Source: Pseudorhodobacter sp. E13
GTDB lineage: Bacteria > Pseudomonadota > Alphaproteobacteria > Rhodobacterales > Rhodobacteraceae
Direction of reading: 5' to 3'
Assembly: GCF_003991405.1 (NCBI RefSeq)
Contig: NZ_RPEN01000157.1
Location: 62,001-126,000, forward strand
DNA: 64,000 nt
This document shows positions 62,970-64,000 of the stretch, in pieces. A program made the position numbers and the translations under genes. Each line of letters begins with the position of its first letter. The first letter of the stretch is position 1. A model generated the notes under the pieces. It was given only the letters and a program-made list of their open reading frames with translations. It did not search any database and was not told the DNA's origin.

Positions 62970-63677
62970 CTAACCCCCCAGATAGGCGGATTGCACCGCC
63001 GGGTTGGCCCGGATTTCGGCGGGGGTGCCGGTGGCAAGTGTTTCGCCAAAGTTCAGCACGGTGATCTGGTCGGCAAGGTCCATGACCACATCCATGTTAT
63101 GTTCGATCAGCAGCACGGTGGTTTTTGGCGTGACCGCGCGGATCAGGGTGTTGAAGGCGTCAATCTCGGCATTCGCGAGGCCTTGGGTCGGTTCATCAAG
63201 TATCAGGAGTTTCGGATCCATCGACAGGCCCATCGCGATTTCCAGCAGGCGTTGGTGGCCGTAGGCCAGAGTGCCTGCGATCTGGTCGGCCATCGGGTCC
63301 AGCCCGACGCGGGCAAGGGCGGCCATGGTATCGGCGCGCAGGGTGCGGCTGCCTTTGCGTTGGATCGCCAGTGCCACGTTATCAAACACCGGCAGATTGG
63401 CGTAGATTGAGGTGATCTGGAATGTATAGGCGATGCCGCGCGCGACCCGTTCATGTGCGGGAAGCTTGGTGATATCGGCCCCGTCAAAGGTGATCCGGCC
63501 TGCGCTGGGCGGGATGCGGCCTGACAGCAGGCTGACAAAGGTGGTCTTGCCTGCGCCATTGGGGCCGATCAGGGCGTGGATTTGCCCGGCCTGCAGGTCG
63601 AAATCCACAGCCTCCACCGCTTTGATACCGTCGTAATGTTTGCTGAGCCCGCGGGCAGACAGGATTATGGCAGCCAT
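62970..63677 (-). CDS. livG: branched-chain amino-acid type ABC transporter ATPase LivG
   Basis: 235 aa. Walker A GPNGAGKTT, Walker B LLILDEPTQGLA and the H-loop LIEHNMDVVMDLADQITVLNFG are complete. The signature motif reads LAYGHQRLLEIAMGL, which is the usual LivG variant of LSGGQ. TFQITSIYANLPVFDNVA is the Q-loop region. It overlaps livM by 13 nt at its start and precedes livF. The window holds the ATPases; permease livH and the binding protein lie beyond the right edge. Confidence 0.93.
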   Translation of the reverse strand: MAAIILSARGLSKHYDGIKAVEAVDFDLQAGQIHALIGPNGAGKTTFVSLLSGRIPPSAGRITFDGADITKLPAHERVARGIAYTFQITSIYANLPVFDNVALAIQRKGSRTLRADTMAALARVGLDPMADQIAGTLAYGHQRLLEIAMGLSMDPKLLILDEPTQGLANAEIDAFNTLIRAVTPKTTVLLIEHNMDVVMDLADQITVLNFGETLATGTPAEIRANPAVQSAYLGG

Positions 63678-64000
63678 TTTGCCCCCCTGTCGCGCAGCCA
63701 GCCCAGAATGCCCTTGGGCGCAAACAGCACAAGCACCAGAAGCGCCGCCCCCACGACAAACAGATGCGCGGTTGTGACGCCCGAGGACAGATCAATCAGA
63801 TAGAACATCAAGAGCGCGCCCAGAAACGGGCCGAGCGTGGTGCCCGCGCCCCCCAGCAGCACATATAGCAGCGGCATGATGGAATATTGTATCGCGGCAA
63901 AGCTGGCCCCGACATAGCCAAACAGCACGCCATAGGCCGCCCCTGCCGCCCCTGCATAAAGCCCGGAGATGACCAGCGCTGTCAGCTTTACCTTGAACGG
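63665..64000 (-). CDS. livM: branched-chain amino-acid type ABC permease LivM, C-terminal part
   Basis: The minus-strand frame is open to the right edge (reading KLTALVISGLYAGAAGAAYGVLFGYV...), so only the last about 111 residues are in the window. Three hydrophobic segments are visible, with LGGAGTTLGPFLGALLMFYL, the LivM hallmark near the C-terminus, and the end FAPKGILGWLRDRGAKWLP. An inner-membrane permease of a HAAT importer, here probably supplying the substrate of HyuAB. Confidence 0.9.
   Translation of the reverse strand, partial: PFKVKLTALVISGLYAGAAGAAYGVLFGYVGASFAAIQYSIMPLLYVLLGGAGTTLGPFLGALLMFYLIDLSSGVTTAHLFVVGAALLVLVLFAPKGILGWLRDRGAKWLP

Noticed and set aside
1-64000. tRNA, rRNA, CRISPR arrays, insertion sequences, prophage
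   Set aside because: No cloverleaf, rRNA segment, repeat-spacer array, transposase or integrase was seen. The gene order is that of a conserved core region.

Overview
The window looks like the replication-origin neighbourhood of an alphaproteobacterial chromosome, most likely a member of the Rhodobacteraceae. This rests on gene order: addA-trxA, hslVU, tim44-mltA-smr, secB, dnaQ-coaE-aroE-maf on one side, and hemJ-rho-mnmE-mnmG-rsmG-parA-parB on the other. High GC and the protein variants (HslV with a short propeptide, HemJ, a NavAb-like sodium channel) agree with it. Nearly all of the DNA is coding, with short gaps and many 1-13 nt overlaps. I saw no rRNA, tRNA, CRISPR array, insertion sequence or prophage.

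Layout: 1-3.1 kb holds the 3' part of addA and trxA. 3.1-7.9 kb holds a glycosyltransferase-like unknown, hslVU, an MFS carrier and an Smr protein. 7.9-13.6 kb holds envelope and core genes: tim44-like-mltA-smr on the minus strand, fxsA and secB on plus, then dnaQ-coaE-aroE-maf on minus. The maf reading frame is broken by a frameshift. 13.56-13.95 kb is a 396-bp gap with DnaA-box-like motifs and AT-rich DNA, and is my best candidate for oriC. 13.95-21.5 kb is an unbroken plus-strand run hemJ, rho, mnmE, mnmG, rsmG, parA, parB. Three parS sites (17255, 19151, 22649) are written into the 5' coding ends of mnmG, rsmG and hemW. 21.5-28.5 kb holds hemW-rdgB-rph (minus), hrcA-grpE (plus) and mutS (minus).

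28.6-44.3 kb is mixed metabolism and repair: a GT61 glycosyltransferase, maeB (malic enzyme fused to a phosphotransacetylase-like domain), a ribokinase-family kinase, secreted msrA, a class IV aminotransferase with a sulfotransferase-like protein, a DUF7282-like secreted protein, argG, ilvA, a divergent HPt / response-regulator-PP2C pair, two Nudix hydrolases, hslO and a tRNA nucleotidyltransferase-family gene. 44.4-52.5 kb is membrane and envelope: two ABC exporters, a TRAM-domain RNA methyltransferase, a voltage-gated sodium channel, two L,D-transpeptidases around a CAP-domain lipoprotein, and a 59-aa exported peptide. 52.6-58.3 kb holds hemH, a methyltransferase and a co-directional run comF, grxC, nitrilase, marR, epimerase, sugar transferase. 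58.4-64.0 kb is a minus-strand operon livM(partial)-livG-livF-hyuA-hyuB, probably uptake and ATP-dependent hydrolysis of a cyclic amide.

The points most worth a second look are the oriC candidate, the parS sites that double as start and stop codons, a family of five intergenic elements (an AAATA-containing block followed by a GC hairpin) that always lie just downstream of a stop codon in the same orientation, and the maf frameshift. Most genes are conserved housekeeping functions; I found no clearly new multi-gene system.
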